Below, in pieces: positions 7,304 through 15,475 of a DNA stretch of 40,299 bases. A program made the translations under genes and the position numbers. The stretch is taken from the NCBI GenBank assembly GCA_964457685.1, contig CAYWFS010000015.1, positions 1 to 40,299 of the forward strand, read 5' to 3'. Each line of letters starts with the position of its first letter. Position 1 is the first letter of the stretch. The notes beneath the pieces were generated by a model, which saw only the letters and a list, made by a program, of their open reading frames with translations, was not told the DNA's origin and ran no database searches. The stretch is from UMGS1696 sp964457685 (GTDB lineage: Bacteria; Bacillota; Clostridia; Oscillospirales; CAG-272).

Positions 7304-9010
7304 TTACTTTCTCTTCTTGAGGCTTACAGCTGAGCCGAGAGACATGATAGCGGCCGCTACTGCTATGATAGCGGGATCGAATGTCTTCGGAGCTTCTGTC
7401 TCTGTTGTTTCTGTCTCTGTTGTTTCGGTTGTTTCTGTTGTTTCGGGTTCAGCTACGATTACTGTTTCTTCAGGTTCTTCTGTTGCTACTGTTGTTGTTG
7501 TTTCTGTAGCACCTTCGGCAAATGCACCGGTCTTGGAGTAAGCCTGCTTTGCTTCGAGAGGATTGAGAGCTACGTTGTAGATTTCAACATCGGCAATTTC
7601 ACCCTGGAAGTCACCGTTCTGCCACCAAGAGCAGAGCCATGAACCGAGTCTGAGAGAAGGAACATACTGCATTTCGGAAAGAAGTGTTGCGGCACCTGCA
7701 CCGTTTACGCCGGGTTTAACAACTACTTCACCGTTGAGGTAGATAGCCATGCCTTCTGTGCCGTAAACTACTGTTACGTTCTGCCATTCGCCTGCCTTAA
7801 CCTTGATATCGCTGTCGCCCTGGTTTGTGGGGTCGTTCCAGCAGATTTCAAATTCGGCATCTTCGTTACCGGTTGTATTGATACCGGATTCGAGAGAAGA
7901 AGTTACACCGATGTAACCCTGGTTAGCAATGTCAAAGGAGTAGAGAGGAGCACCACGAAGGAGTGTGTCGGAAACGTCGGGTTTAACCCAAAGGGAAACT
8001 GTCATACCGTTCGACCAGTCGCTTGTGGAGAAGAAATCATCTTCAATAAGAGCATAGCTTGTGCCGTTTGTATTTTCGGCAGCACCTATACCGTTTACCT
8101 TAACAGCAGTGCCGTGTTCTGTATCTGTAACAAGCTCTGCGTTGTTGAGAGTAGCCTTTGTGAGGTCTGCTGTGTATACGGGAGCTGTATATGTAGCTGT
8201 GTAAAGCTCTTCTACAGTGGGAACATGCTCAAACTCTGTCTGTTCAACGGAGGAGCCTGTGTAGAGGTCGTATACATCGTCTTCTGTGAGAGCACAGTTG
8301 TAAATGGTAACATCGTCTATCATACCTTCGAAGTCACCGTAGTTCCACCAGGAGCAGAGCCATGAACCGAGTCTGAGAGAATATACTTCTTCAAATTCGA
8401 TGAAGAGGCTGAGCATATTTGTGAAACCTTCTGCGTTACCGTTACCGTAAGGCTTTTCGGAAACAAGTTCGCCGTCAACATAAAGAGTGAGGTTTTCTTC
8501 GCCGAATACGAGAGAAATGTACTGCCATACGCCCTGGTCAAGTTCGCACATACCACCACCTACGTTAGCGGGGTCACACCAGATACGGGGAGAAATACCG
8601 AGAGAGGTATCGTTACCGTCTGTATTGAATGCGGCTTCAAGGGATGATACCATACCGATGTAGCCTACATTGGCGATGTCAAGGGAGAAGATAGGAGCTG
8701 TACCGTGAAGTGTATCACTGATAGCAGCCTTTACCCACATATTGATGGTCATACCATCGTCCCAGTTTGTTTCCTTGAACAGATCTGTTTCGAGAACTGC
8801 GTAGGACTGTCCGACTGTACCTACACCGTTACCGTTGATTTCGAGAACCTGTCCTCTTGTAGCGTCCTTTGTAAGCTCGGCATCAACGAGTTCAAATCCG
8901 TTATCTCCGTCTGCAAAGTCAACGCTGAGAACCGGTTCTGCCGCGAGAGCAGTTACAGTAAGAGCTGCGGCTGTTAAAATACCGGTCACTACAGGCCATA
9001 GTTTTTTCAT
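7304..9010 (-). CDS. Two-LamG-domain surface protein with PKTFD wall-anchor-like tail
   Basis: This 568-aa protein has a Sec signal peptide (cleavage near LAA-EP, about residue 24). Two consecutive laminin-G / concanavalin-like modules follow (about 25-255 and 275-495). Each ends in the same pattern (SLRLGSWLCSWW, then DFxGxIxDVxIYNxAL), so they are an internal duplication. A Thr/Glu-rich stalk follows (about 500-540), then EAPKTFD, a hydrophobic helix and KKRK at the C-terminus. This resembles a sortase signal, but with TFD where TG is expected. LamG_3 modules bind glycans, so a surface adhesin or glycan-capture role next to GH43 enzymes is likely. AAGGAGG lies 7 nt before the ATG. Confidence 0.82.
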   Translation of the reverse strand: MKKLWPVVTGILTAAALTVTALAAEPVLSVDFADGDNGFELVDAELTKDATRGQVLEINGNGVGTVGQSYAVLETDLFKETNWDDGMTINMWVKAAISDTLHGTAPIFSLDIANVGYIGMVSSLEAAFNTDGNDTSLGISPRIWCDPANVGGGMCELDQGVWQYISLVFGEENLTLYVDGELVSEKPYGNGNAEGFTNMLSLFIEFEEVYSLRLGSWLCSWWNYGDFEGMIDDVTIYNCALTEDDVYDLYTGSSVEQTEFEHVPTVEELYTATYTAPVYTADLTKATLNNAELVTDTEHGTAVKVNGIGAAENTNGTSYALIEDDFFSTSDWSNGMTVSLWVKPDVSDTLLRGAPLYSFDIANQGYIGVTSSLESGINTTGNEDAEFEICWNDPTNQGDSDIKVKAGEWQNVTVVYGTEGMAIYLNGEVVVKPGVNGAGAATLLSEMQYVPSLRLGSWLCSWWQNGDFQGEIADVEIYNVALNPLEAKQAYSKTGAFAEGATETTTTVATEEPEETVIVAEPETTETTETTETETTETEAPKTFDPAIIAVAAAIMSLGSAVSLKKRK

Positions 9011-9044
9011 AATAAATCCTCCTTAAGAATTTATAGTTCGTTAT

Positions 9045-9055
9045 CGCAAATTGCG
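9045..9055. promoter_or_regulatory. Palindrome in the 5' leader of the LamG gene
   Basis: CGCAAATTGCG, a perfect 5-1-5 inverted repeat placed 3-13 nt after the predicted transcript start. It may be an operator or a small 5' hairpin; nothing identifies a partner. Confidence 0.35.
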
Positions 9056-9064
9056 GTCAATATT

Positions 9065-9093
9065 AGTATAAACCATATAATTCGCTTTGTCAA
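9065..9093 (-). promoter_or_regulatory. SigA-type promoter of the LamG gene
   Basis: Minus-strand TTGACA (9088-9093), 17-bp spacer, TATACT (9065-9070). The 9094-9279 stretch upstream is AT-rich, and I see no gene or clear motif in it apart from one GTGCAAAT word near 9184. Confidence 0.85.
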
Positions 9094-9279
9094 TAATTTC
9101 TTCAAATATTTTTTTGCCACAATTCAAAAAACAACGCATAATTCACCGAAAACAACAAAATATCAACACTTTATACCATAAATGTGCAAATTTTATTGCT
9201 TTCCGCCATCAAAAATCAACATTCCACAGTTCTTGTCATCTCGCACAAAGGATAATGCGTGTTTTTGTGCATAACAAAC

Positions 9280-9314
9280 AAAAAGCAGATACACCTCATG
9301 GGCATACCCGCTTT
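9280..9314 (-). terminator. Terminator of the perR-rubrerythrin transcript
   Basis: Minus-strand AAGCGGGTAT pairs, with several G-U pairs, with a complementary arm ending ATCTGCTT, followed by TTTTTG. It lies about 20 nt after the rubrerythrin stop. Confidence 0.65.
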
Positions 9315-9331
9315 CTTTAAAAAATCTGTTA

Positions 9332-9886
9332 TTACTTGTTTCCGAAGTATCTTTCGAGGAGACCCTGGAATGCTCTGCCGTGTCTTGCTTCGTCACGAGC
9401 CATTTCATGAACTGTGTCGTGGATAGCGTCGAGGTTGTGCTGCTTTGCAAGCTTTGCAAGCTCAAACTTACCGGATGTAGCACCGTTTTCCGCTTCAACA
9501 CGAACGGTAAGGTTTTCCTTTGTGGATGTGGAAACTACTTCACCGAGAAGCTCTGCGAACTTTGCAGCGTGTTCTGCTTCTTCAAATGCTGCCTTTTCCC
9601 AGTAGAGACCGATTTCGGGGTAGCCTTCTCTGTGAGCAACTCTTGCCATTGCGAGGTACATACCTACTTCGGTACATTCACCCTCAAAGTTTGCACGAAG
9701 ACCTTCGATGATTTCAGCAGGAGCATCCTTTGCAACGCCTACAACGTGTTCTGCCGCCCATACCTTTTCTTCTGTTTCGATAACCTCAACAAACTTTTCA
9801 CCGGGCTGCTTGCAAAGAGGACATTTGTCAGGACGTGTATTGCTTTCTACGATTTCTCCGCAAACTGTGCATCTCCACTTTTTCAT
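9332..9886 (-). CDS. Rubrerythrin with N-terminal rubredoxin domain (reverse rubrerythrin)
   Basis: About 184 aa. The rubredoxin-like FeS(4) knuckles come first (WRCTVCGE, then CPLCKQPG), followed by a ferritin-like di-iron bundle with EGECTEVGMYLAMA, FEEAEHAAKFAE and HEMARDEARHGRAF. This order, opposite to classical rubrerythrin, is that of clostridial reverse rubrerythrins, which reduce hydrogen peroxide and protect anaerobes. It is cytoplasmic. The gene lies 36 nt after a PerR-like gene, which fits peroxide control. Two start codons are possible: the ATG at 9892 is only 3 nt from AGGAG, while the ATG at 9886 is 9 nt away, so I prefer 9886. Confidence 0.92.
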   Translation of the reverse strand: MKKWRCTVCGEIVESNTRPDKCPLCKQPGEKFVEVIETEEKVWAAEHVVGVAKDAPAEIIEGLRANFEGECTEVGMYLAMARVAHREGYPEIGLYWEKAAFEEAEHAAKFAELLGEVVSTSTKENLTVRVEAENGATSGKFELAKLAKQHNLDAIHDTVHEMARDEARHGRAFQGLLERYFGNK

Positions 9887-9922
9887 TTTCATATTCTCCT
9901 TTGATTTTTAAGTATAATAAAT

Positions 9923-10336
9923 TTAAATTTCGTTTTGGTTTTCGGCACATTCGGGACATAGTCCGTGTGCTTCTATCAGAATATCTTCAACAGTAAAGCC
10001 CGATGAAGATTTTACCTTTGAGAGGAGGTTCATTCCCTCTTCAAAGTCTATATCCGCCACACTGCCGCATTTACGACAGACTATATGATAATGCGGATAG
10101 TTTGTTATGTCGTATTTAAAATCGCCGTTTGTTGTTCCTATCTTAAGGAGTATGCCGTCATCCGCCATATCCGATAGTACTCTGAACACTGTTGCACGGC
10201 TTGCACCGCATGAATTCTTTTCAAGCTCCTTGTATATCTCGCCTGCCGATACATGACTTCCGAGCTTTACAAGTGTTTCGAGAATCATTTGCTTTTGGTG
10301 CGTGTTTCTTCTTGGTGTTTGTTGTTTTTCATTCAT
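9923..10336 (-). CDS. perR: Fur-family regulator, PerR type
   Basis: This 137-aa protein has an N-terminal winged helix (about 10-70; ASRATVFRVLSDM is the recognition region) and a C-terminal metal-binding dimer domain. All metal ligands fall at the B. subtilis PerR spacing with a constant offset of nine: His28, Asp76, His82, His84 and Asp95 match H37, D85, H91, H93 and D104. Cys87, Cys90, Cys127 and Cys130 match the structural zinc site. The Asp at the D104 position favours peroxide sensing (PerR) over iron sensing (Fur). It is co-oriented with and just upstream of rubrerythrin, its likely target. Autoregulation through the palindrome at 10361-10372 is plausible. Confidence 0.88.
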   Translation of the reverse strand: MNEKQQTPRRNTHQKQMILETLVKLGSHVSAGEIYKELEKNSCGASRATVFRVLSDMADDGILLKIGTTNGDFKYDITNYPHYHIVCRKCGSVADIDFEEGMNLLSKVKSSSGFTVEDILIEAHGLCPECAENQNEI

Positions 10337-10360
10337 AGGCTTTATTCTCTTGTTGAGACT

Positions 10361-10372
10361 TAATCTTGATTA
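10361..10372. promoter_or_regulatory. Candidate PerR operator
   Basis: TAATCTTGATTA, a perfect 5-2-5 inverted repeat starting about 8 nt downstream of the -10 element, over the likely transcript start. AT-rich TAAT...ATTA half sites resemble Fur-superfamily boxes, though it does not match the 15-mer B. subtilis Per box exactly. Confidence 0.45.
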
Positions 10373-10379
10373 CGCTTAT

Positions 10380-10407
10380 ATTATACCACAAATTCTGAAC
10401 TTGTCAA
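10380..10407 (-). promoter_or_regulatory. Consensus SigA promoter of perR-rubrerythrin
   Basis: Minus-strand TTGACA (10402-10407), 16-bp spacer, TATAAT (10380-10385). Both hexamers are perfect. Confidence 0.9.
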
Positions 10408-10412
10408 TAGCA

Positions 10413-10460
10413 AAAAACAAAAAAACGACGATTTGTTGTTTTGCACAATTTCTCGCCGTT
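10413..10460 (-). terminator. Intrinsic terminator of the YerB-like gene
   Basis: Minus-strand AACGGCGA / TCGTCGTT (8 bp, one G-U) followed by a run of T. It lies about 35 nt after the stop at 10495. Confidence 0.8.
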
Positions 10461-10494
10461 TTTTTATGTTATTTCACCAAATCCCGAGCAAGGA

Positions 10495-11808
10495 TTACCA
10501 TTTATACTCGAAATCTATCTTTTTTGCCACGGAATTATCTACCACGCAGATAAAAGTCTTACCGCAGTTGAGAATAAGCTCGTCACCGTTACGGTATTCG
10601 AGATGGAGAGTTTCGGTCTTTGAATTTCTCGACCAGTTTATAACCTTACGCTTACCGTTTGTTATGTAGTAGCCCTGACCGCTTCCGACAGTTCCGACCG
10701 TAAGTCTGCCTGCTTCATCTCCGGGAATAACGGATATATCCGTAAAGAGTATTATCACGTTCTTTACAGAAAGCTGTTCTCCGGTAGTTCCGTCAACATG
10801 AGCCATACCGTTATACTGGTATCTGAGGTATTCTCCGATTTCTTCATCGTAGACAAAATCCACTGTCTGAACGGAGGTGGACTGCATATGAACGTGTGAG
10901 GCGGGACTTCCCACAAGCTTATTATCGGTTTCCTCGTCATAGAAGTTGAACAGCGGCACCTGATTTGCGTCAAGCTCTGTTCGGTAGCCTTTCTGCTCGA
11001 TTCCCGAAACGATTCCCTCGCCCGATGTCATAAGGCTATGCTCATAACCCATGGAGTACATTCTTGTTTCGTCTCTCCGGAACGTATTGGGCAAATACAT
11101 ATTTACACCGTCGAGGTTGCTTATTTTTCTCCAGCTTATCTTTTCGTAAGCCTGAGCACTTCCGCCCGCATGGATGTAAATAGCATCATGATTTGCTATA
11201 AAATCAACAAAGTAGTCTCTTGAGGAACGAATTGAGCCGACAGTTCCGAGGTTTTCGTAATCCGACACAAGCATCATAATTCTTGTGATACCGCCCTCAG
11301 CCGCACATTCGTAGTATATATCCCCCTGAGTTATTCCCTCCTGGGGCAAGCTGTTTTTGATATTGTTTATCATTATCGCAACGGGACGTTTATCACGAAG
11401 CTCCTTTGTCGTGGTCTTACCGTTAAGATAATTGTATATTCTTACGTCCTCTTCCGGAGCCTCGTCTTCTGCCTTTGAGGTTTCGGGTTCCGCAAAATAT
11501 TCGCTGTCGGGGTCATCGGAATATCCCGTTATTACCGAGTCGGGTTCATCAAGCTTTTCCGCCGAGTCGGGGAGAGTTATTTCAGTCTCCGCAGGCTCTG
11601 TTTCAGGCTCTGTCTCGAGTTCGGTTTCTTCTTCGATTTCGGATTCGGGAAGCTCAAGCGGCGGTTCAGGCTCTGTCTCAACCGTTCCCGTTTCAGGCTC
11701 AACCGGCTTTGTGCATGACGCAAGCATTCCTCCGAGCATTACCGCCGCAAGAATCAGTGCCACACCTCTTCCGAATTTGTTTCGCAGCTTATTCAAATCA
11801 AAAGTCAT
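10495..11808 (-). CDS. DUF3048 lipoprotein, YerB-like
   Basis: This 437-aa protein has a lipobox (LASC, Cys32), a long Glu/Pro/Thr-rich linker (about 35-120), then the DUF3048 N-terminal region. It opens with LRDKRPVAIMINNIKNSLPQEGITQGDIYYEC and EGGITRIM (about 135-175) and continues with GSIRSSRDYFVDF. The DUF3048 C-terminal part (about 300-437) includes SVKNVIILFTD and GQGYYITNGK. YerB of B. subtilis is an exported lipoprotein of unknown biochemical role, so no function is assigned. The start ATG follows AAAGGG closely; a TTG 12 nt further in is an alternative. There is almost no room for a promoter between this gene and the terminator at 11829-11871, so it may be read through from the asnS transcript. 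Confidence 0.85.
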   Translation of the reverse strand: MTFDLNKLRNKFGRGVALILAAVMLGGMLASCTKPVEPETGTVETEPEPPLELPESEIEEETELETEPETEPAETEITLPDSAEKLDEPDSVITGYSDDPDSEYFAEPETSKAEDEAPEEDVRIYNYLNGKTTTKELRDKRPVAIMINNIKNSLPQEGITQGDIYYECAAEGGITRIMMLVSDYENLGTVGSIRSSRDYFVDFIANHDAIYIHAGGSAQAYEKISWRKISNLDGVNMYLPNTFRRDETRMYSMGYEHSLMTSGEGIVSGIEQKGYRTELDANQVPLFNFYDEETDNKLVGSPASHVHMQSTSVQTVDFVYDEEIGEYLRYQYNGMAHVDGTTGEQLSVKNVIILFTDISVIPGDEAGRLTVGTVGSGQGYYITNGKRKVINWSRNSKTETLHLEYRNGDELILNCGKTFICVVDNSVAKKIDFEYKW

Positions 11809-11828
11809 CCCTTTCTGTTACTCAAAAT

Positions 11829-11871
11829 AAAAGCCGTTGCTCCGTTATTTTCGGAATGCTCACGGCTTTAT
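11829..11871 (-). terminator. Intrinsic terminator after asnS and the 61-aa ORF
   Basis: Minus-strand AAAGCCGT ... ACGGCTTT with an inner CCG/CGG pair, followed by TATTTT. The T tract is imperfect, so readthrough into the YerB-like gene is possible. Confidence 0.7.
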
Positions 11872-11920
11872 TATTCTTAAAGTCATATCCGCTTTTTATT
11901 TCGGCGGAATACAGACATTT

Positions 11921-12106
11921 TTATTTATTCAGCGAAAACGCAAGGAAAACGCAGAACGCTATTACAAGCACACATACCGCAAGCACTGACGAAAGCACAA
12001 ATACCTTCTTTCGTTCACCTGCTTTTGCAGACTTCACCACGCTGCCGATAATCCACGGTATAATGAACGCCGCTATAAGTGAAAGATACTGTAATAACTC
12101 AAGCAT
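11921..12106 (-). CDS. Small two-helix membrane protein (61 aa)
   Basis: Two hydrophobic helices (about 5-24 and 34-58) are separated by a short basic loop, KSAKAGERKK, giving a hairpin topology. I do not recognise a family. It starts 7 nt after the asnS stop on the same strand, upstream of the operon terminator, so it is probably co-transcribed with asnS. A convincing ribosome site is missing: AGGAAA lies about 20 nt upstream. The hydrophobic pattern and position make it more likely real than not, but a chance ORF is not excluded. Confidence 0.5.
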   Translation of the reverse strand: MLELLQYLSLIAAFIIPWIIGSVVKSAKAGERKKVFVLSSVLAVCVLVIAFCVFLAFSLNK

Positions 12107-12113
12107 CGCCGAA

Positions 12114-13505
12114 TTAAAGCTCGCAGTTTCCTACGGTTCTCGGGAAAGGAAGCACGTCACGGATGTTTGAAACACCTGTAAGGTACATTACGCATCTTTC
12201 AAAGCCGAGACCGAAGCCTGCGTGTCTTGCGGAGCCGTATCTTCTCATATCGAGATAGAATCCGTAGTCTTCCTTGTTGAGTCCAAGCTCGTCCATACGC
12301 TTTTCAAGGAGGTCGAGGTGGTCTTCTCTCTGGCTTCCTCCGATGATTTCACCGATACCGGGAACAAGGCAGTCCATTGCGGCAACTGTCTTTCCGTCCT
12401 CGTTCAACTTCATGTAGAAGGACTTGATTTCCTTCGGGTAGTCTGTTACGAATACGGGACGCTTGAATACTTCCTCTGTAAGGAATCTTTCATGCTCTGT
12501 CTGAATATCGGCACCCCAGTATACCTTATAGTCGAAGCGGTCGTTGTTTTCTTCGAGAATCTTTATTGCGTCGGTATAGGTAATGCGTCCGAAGTCACTG
12601 TTTGCAACGTGGGTAAGTCTTTCGATAAGACCCTTATCAACGAACTGATTGAAGAAGTTCATTTCTTCGGGAGCATTTTCCATAACGTAGTTGATGATAT
12701 ATTTGAGCATATCCTCAGCAAGACGCATATCGTCCTCGAGGTCTGCAAACGCTATTTCAGGCTCAATCATCCAGAATTCAGCCGCATGACGTGTTGTATT
12801 GGAGTTTTCGGCACGGAATGTGGGACCGAATGTGTAGATGTTTTTGAATGCCATAGCGTAGGTTTCGCCGTTGAGCTGACCGGACACAGTAAGGTTTGCA
12901 CTCTTACCGAAGAAGTCCTCGGAGAAGTCAACACGTCCGTCCTCTGTCATGGGAACATTGTTCATATCCATGGTAGTAACACGGAACATTTCGCCCGCAC
13001 CCTCGCAGTCGGAGGAGGTGATTATCGGTGTATGAACGTATACGAAGTTTCTTTCCTGGAAGAACTTATGGATAGCATATGCGGCAAGAGAACGTACTCT
13101 GAACACAGCCTGGAAAAGGTTTGTTCTCGGTCTGAGGTGAGAGATGGTTCTGAGATATTCGATAGAATGACGCTTCTTCTGGAGAGGATAATCGGGAGTG
13201 GAGGCACCCTCAAGGCAAACCTCTGTAGCATGAATTTCAAACGGCTGCTTTGCGTCGGGAGTTTCGACTATTTTACCGGTAATAACAAGAGCCGAGCCTA
13301 CGTTATATTTTGAAATTTCCGCAAAATTGGGAAGATTATCATCATAAACTACCTGAACGGGTTCAAAAAAAGTACCGTCGGACATCATGATAAATCCGAA
13401 GGTCTTCGAGGCACGGATACTTCTGACCCAACCGCCTACCTTGACGGAATCATGGTCTACCGTATCGCGCTCACGATAGAGCTGACGAAATGAAGTGAGT
13501 TCCAT
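12114..13505 (-). CDS. asnS: Asparaginyl-tRNA synthetase
   Basis: 463 aa, the usual AsnRS length. The N-terminal OB-fold anticodon domain spans about 15-110 (VGGWVRSIRASKTFGFIMMSDG). The class II catalytic core carries motif 2 (FRAENSNTTRHAAEFWMIEPE) and motif 3 (GFGLGFERCVMYLTGVSNIRDVLPFPR). The enzyme charges tRNA-Asn with asparagine in the cytoplasm. The NTTRHAAEFWMIEPE form of motif 2 is characteristic of AsnRS rather than AspRS. AAGGAA lies about 10 nt before the ATG, and the gene has its own promoter (13544-13572). Nothing unusual is seen in the sequence. Confidence 0.97.
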   Translation of the reverse strand: MELTSFRQLYRERDTVDHDSVKVGGWVRSIRASKTFGFIMMSDGTFFEPVQVVYDDNLPNFAEISKYNVGSALVITGKIVETPDAKQPFEIHATEVCLEGASTPDYPLQKKRHSIEYLRTISHLRPRTNLFQAVFRVRSLAAYAIHKFFQERNFVYVHTPIITSSDCEGAGEMFRVTTMDMNNVPMTEDGRVDFSEDFFGKSANLTVSGQLNGETYAMAFKNIYTFGPTFRAENSNTTRHAAEFWMIEPEIAFADLEDDMRLAEDMLKYIINYVMENAPEEMNFFNQFVDKGLIERLTHVANSDFGRITYTDAIKILEENNDRFDYKVYWGADIQTEHERFLTEEVFKRPVFVTDYPKEIKSFYMKLNEDGKTVAAMDCLVPGIGEIIGGSQREDHLDLLEKRMDELGLNKEDYGFYLDMRRYGSARHAGFGLGFERCVMYLTGVSNIRDVLPFPRTVGNCEL

Positions 13506-13543
13506 AACACAAATTTCCTTAATAATATTATTTTACTTTTTTA

Positions 13544-13572
13544 TTATAGCACATTCAACGAAGCAAATGCAA
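13544..13572 (-). promoter_or_regulatory. Promoter of asnS
   Basis: Minus-strand TTGCAT (13567-13572), 17-bp spacer ending in TGTGC, and TATAAT (13544-13549), which is also an extended -10. Confidence 0.75.
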
Positions 13573-13614
13573 TATAAACCATCAAAAAAACATTGAAAAG
13601 TCGAAAAAATATAC

Positions 13615-13650
13615 AAAAAAGGCAGAGCCTTTTGCATGACTCCGCCTTTC
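13615..13650 (-). terminator. Terminator of the second solute-binding lipoprotein gene
   Basis: Minus-strand AAAGGCGGAGTC pairs imperfectly with GCTCTGCCTTT, followed by TTTTG, directly after the stop at 13661. Confidence 0.85.
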
Positions 13651-13660
13651 ATTATTCATT

Positions 13661-15169
13661 TTATTCCATTTCCTCAAACTTTTCGTTGAGCTTATCGAGG
13701 TACTTGCCGGCAAGCTTCTGAGACTTCTTATATACGGATGTGAAGTCTGTCTTACGCCAACGGAATATATCCATGATGGATTCGTTGTAGGAACCTATCT
13801 GGTAGTACCAGCCGAGGTCATAGGTTCTTGTTTCGAGGATGAGGTCGAGCATTTCCTGAGAGTCCATATCTCTTGCAACCTTATCCTTAAGTGTGGTTTC
13901 ATAGTATGCTTCTGTAAGGGTATCTACGGATTCAGCCGCAAGAGCTTCAACGATGATACCTGTCATTCTTTCGTCCTTCTGTACCTTGGGGAGGCAGAGG
14001 AATACGCTGTGCCATGAACCTACAGTATTGTAATATTCGGTCTGAGTTTCATCGTACTTGTAGTAAGGAAGAATACCGAAGTCTGCATCCATTTCACGGA
14101 ACTTGGGAATTACCTGGAGGAGCTGCTGGAGGAAGAGAGCCTGGTTGTTCTGGAACATATTTACGATGAGGTTATCACCGAGGTCTTTTCTCTGATAAGC
14201 ATAAGAAACTGTATCGTCGATAGCGAAATCAAGATACTTTTCGAGAACGGAAACGGTCTTGTCGTTGTAAAGGCTGAGGGTAAGCTTACCGTCAACAACT
14301 TCGGCACACTTTTCGCCGGCACCGTTTATAACGCCCATGATGGAGTCGTCCCAAATAAGGATACCGTAACGGTCGTTGTCATCGAATTCGCCGTTACCGT
14401 CAAGGTCCATTGCAACGTCCTTTGCGAGCTGAGCATAGTTATCGATTGTCCATGTGCCGTCTCTTACCATGTCGTAGGGGTTTGCTGCGATCGAGAGGTC
14501 ATCCGCCATGCTCTTGTTGTAGAGGATACAGTATGTAGCTTCGTTGTCGGCTGTGGAAATATCACCGGTTGTGTAGAAGAGTTTTCCGTAAACCTCGAGG
14601 TCTTCGTTAGCTCTCTGATCCCACCACGGCTTTTCGAGGTCGATGTACTCAACTGTCTTTAAGTCGAGAAGTACATTTTCCATAGCGAGGTTACAGGTTG
14701 CGTATCCGCCGAGCATTGTAAGGTCGTAAGCATAGTCTGCTGTCTGAACGGAACGTCTTACTTCGTTTGTACCTACGGAAGCACCTGCACCGGAAGCCTT
14801 GTATACGTTGATTTTAACGTCATACTGCTGTTCAATGTTGAGGTTTCTGGTGTAACGTGCGTCGTTTATAGGCTCACCGGTGTATTCCTCAGCGGTAAAG
14901 TCATCCTTGATAGTACCGTATTCGTCGTTTGAGGAAACGTAAATGTTGAAGTCAACTCCTCCGAAGGTCTCGTCCGGGAGGTCGGGAAGAATCTTTTCGC
15001 TTTCCTCGTTGTTTTCGCCCTCTGAATCGGCATCAGCAGTCTGGGAAACATTGGTTTTTCCTCCGGTAGTTTCCTTTTCGCTGTTATCGGTAGAATCCGA
15101 GCAGGAAGCAAAAGCCGGAAGAAGCGTCGCCATAATAAGTGCAAGTGCGACAAATCTCTTGTTTTTCAT
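13661..15169 (-). CDS. Extracellular solute-binding lipoprotein, family 1-like (orphan paralogue)
   Basis: This 502-aa protein has a lipobox (FASC, Cys23), a Ser/Glu-rich linker, then an SBP fold sharing blocks with 2410-3915: EEYTGEPINDARYTRN, PWWDQRANED, TTGDIST, YDMVRDGTWTIDNYAQLA, FGILPYYKYDETQTEYYN and a C-terminal ESxMDIFR-type segment. An EF-hand-like loop, DLDGNGEFDDNDRYG, is clear (about residues 252-266). It probably binds an oligosaccharide outside the cell and needs an ABC permease encoded elsewhere. It is monocistronic, with its own promoter and terminator. AAAGGACAG lies before the ATG. A sensor or scavenging role without transport cannot be excluded. Confidence 0.8.
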   Translation of the reverse strand: MKNKRFVALALIMATLLPAFASCSDSTDNSEKETTGGKTNVSQTADADSEGENNEESEKILPDLPDETFGGVDFNIYVSSNDEYGTIKDDFTAEEYTGEPINDARYTRNLNIEQQYDVKINVYKASGAGASVGTNEVRRSVQTADYAYDLTMLGGYATCNLAMENVLLDLKTVEYIDLEKPWWDQRANEDLEVYGKLFYTTGDISTADNEATYCILYNKSMADDLSIAANPYDMVRDGTWTIDNYAQLAKDVAMDLDGNGEFDDNDRYGILIWDDSIMGVINGAGEKCAEVVDGKLTLSLYNDKTVSVLEKYLDFAIDDTVSYAYQRKDLGDNLIVNMFQNNQALFLQQLLQVIPKFREMDADFGILPYYKYDETQTEYYNTVGSWHSVFLCLPKVQKDERMTGIIVEALAAESVDTLTEAYYETTLKDKVARDMDSQEMLDLILETRTYDLGWYYQIGSYNESIMDIFRWRKTDFTSVYKKSQKLAGKYLDKLNEKFEEME

Positions 15170-15196
15170 TTTTACTGTCCTTTCGTAATAAGTTTA

Positions 15197-15228
15197 ATGT
15201 GATTTTTATTTCGGTCCTGTCATCACAT
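15197..15228 (-). promoter_or_regulatory. 5'-UTR hairpin of the second solute-binding lipoprotein gene
   Basis: ATGTGAT (15197-15203) pairs with ATCACAT (15222-15228) within the leader, between the predicted start near 15236 and the ribosome site. The role is unknown. Confidence 0.4.
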
Positions 15229-15242
15229 ATCCAGTCATTCGT

Positions 15243-15271
15243 ATTATTGCACATTTTTTTGATTTTGTCAA
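15243..15271 (-). promoter_or_regulatory. Promoter of the second solute-binding lipoprotein gene
   Basis: Minus-strand TTGACA (15266-15271), 17-bp spacer ending TGTGC, then AATAAT (15243-15248). Between this promoter and the pot promoter at 15476 I see no gene, only scattered TTGCAC/GTGCAA words. Confidence 0.8.
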
Positions 15272-15475
15272 TAATATTTTCATGTTTTTTCATCTCAGAG
15301 CTGTTTTAATGGACAATTGCAAAACAGGTTGTGCAAAAAATTAACATCCCATGATGATATTTTATAACTCGATGAACTATCTTGTCACCACGGGATTCTG
15401 CCAAAACATACAAGGTAAATAGATTTACGACAAAAAATTCGTCAAATTGCCAAACAGCAAATTATACAAAACATA

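Noticed and set aside
10302..10553. Plus-strand ORF across the perR promoter and the YerB terminator
   Set aside because: It runs antisense through a consensus promoter and a terminator, and has no ribosome site.
12222..13313. Long plus-strand ORF (363 codons) opposite asnS
   Set aside because: It is the antisense shadow of a conserved gene, Cys/Val-rich with no family resemblance and no ribosome site.
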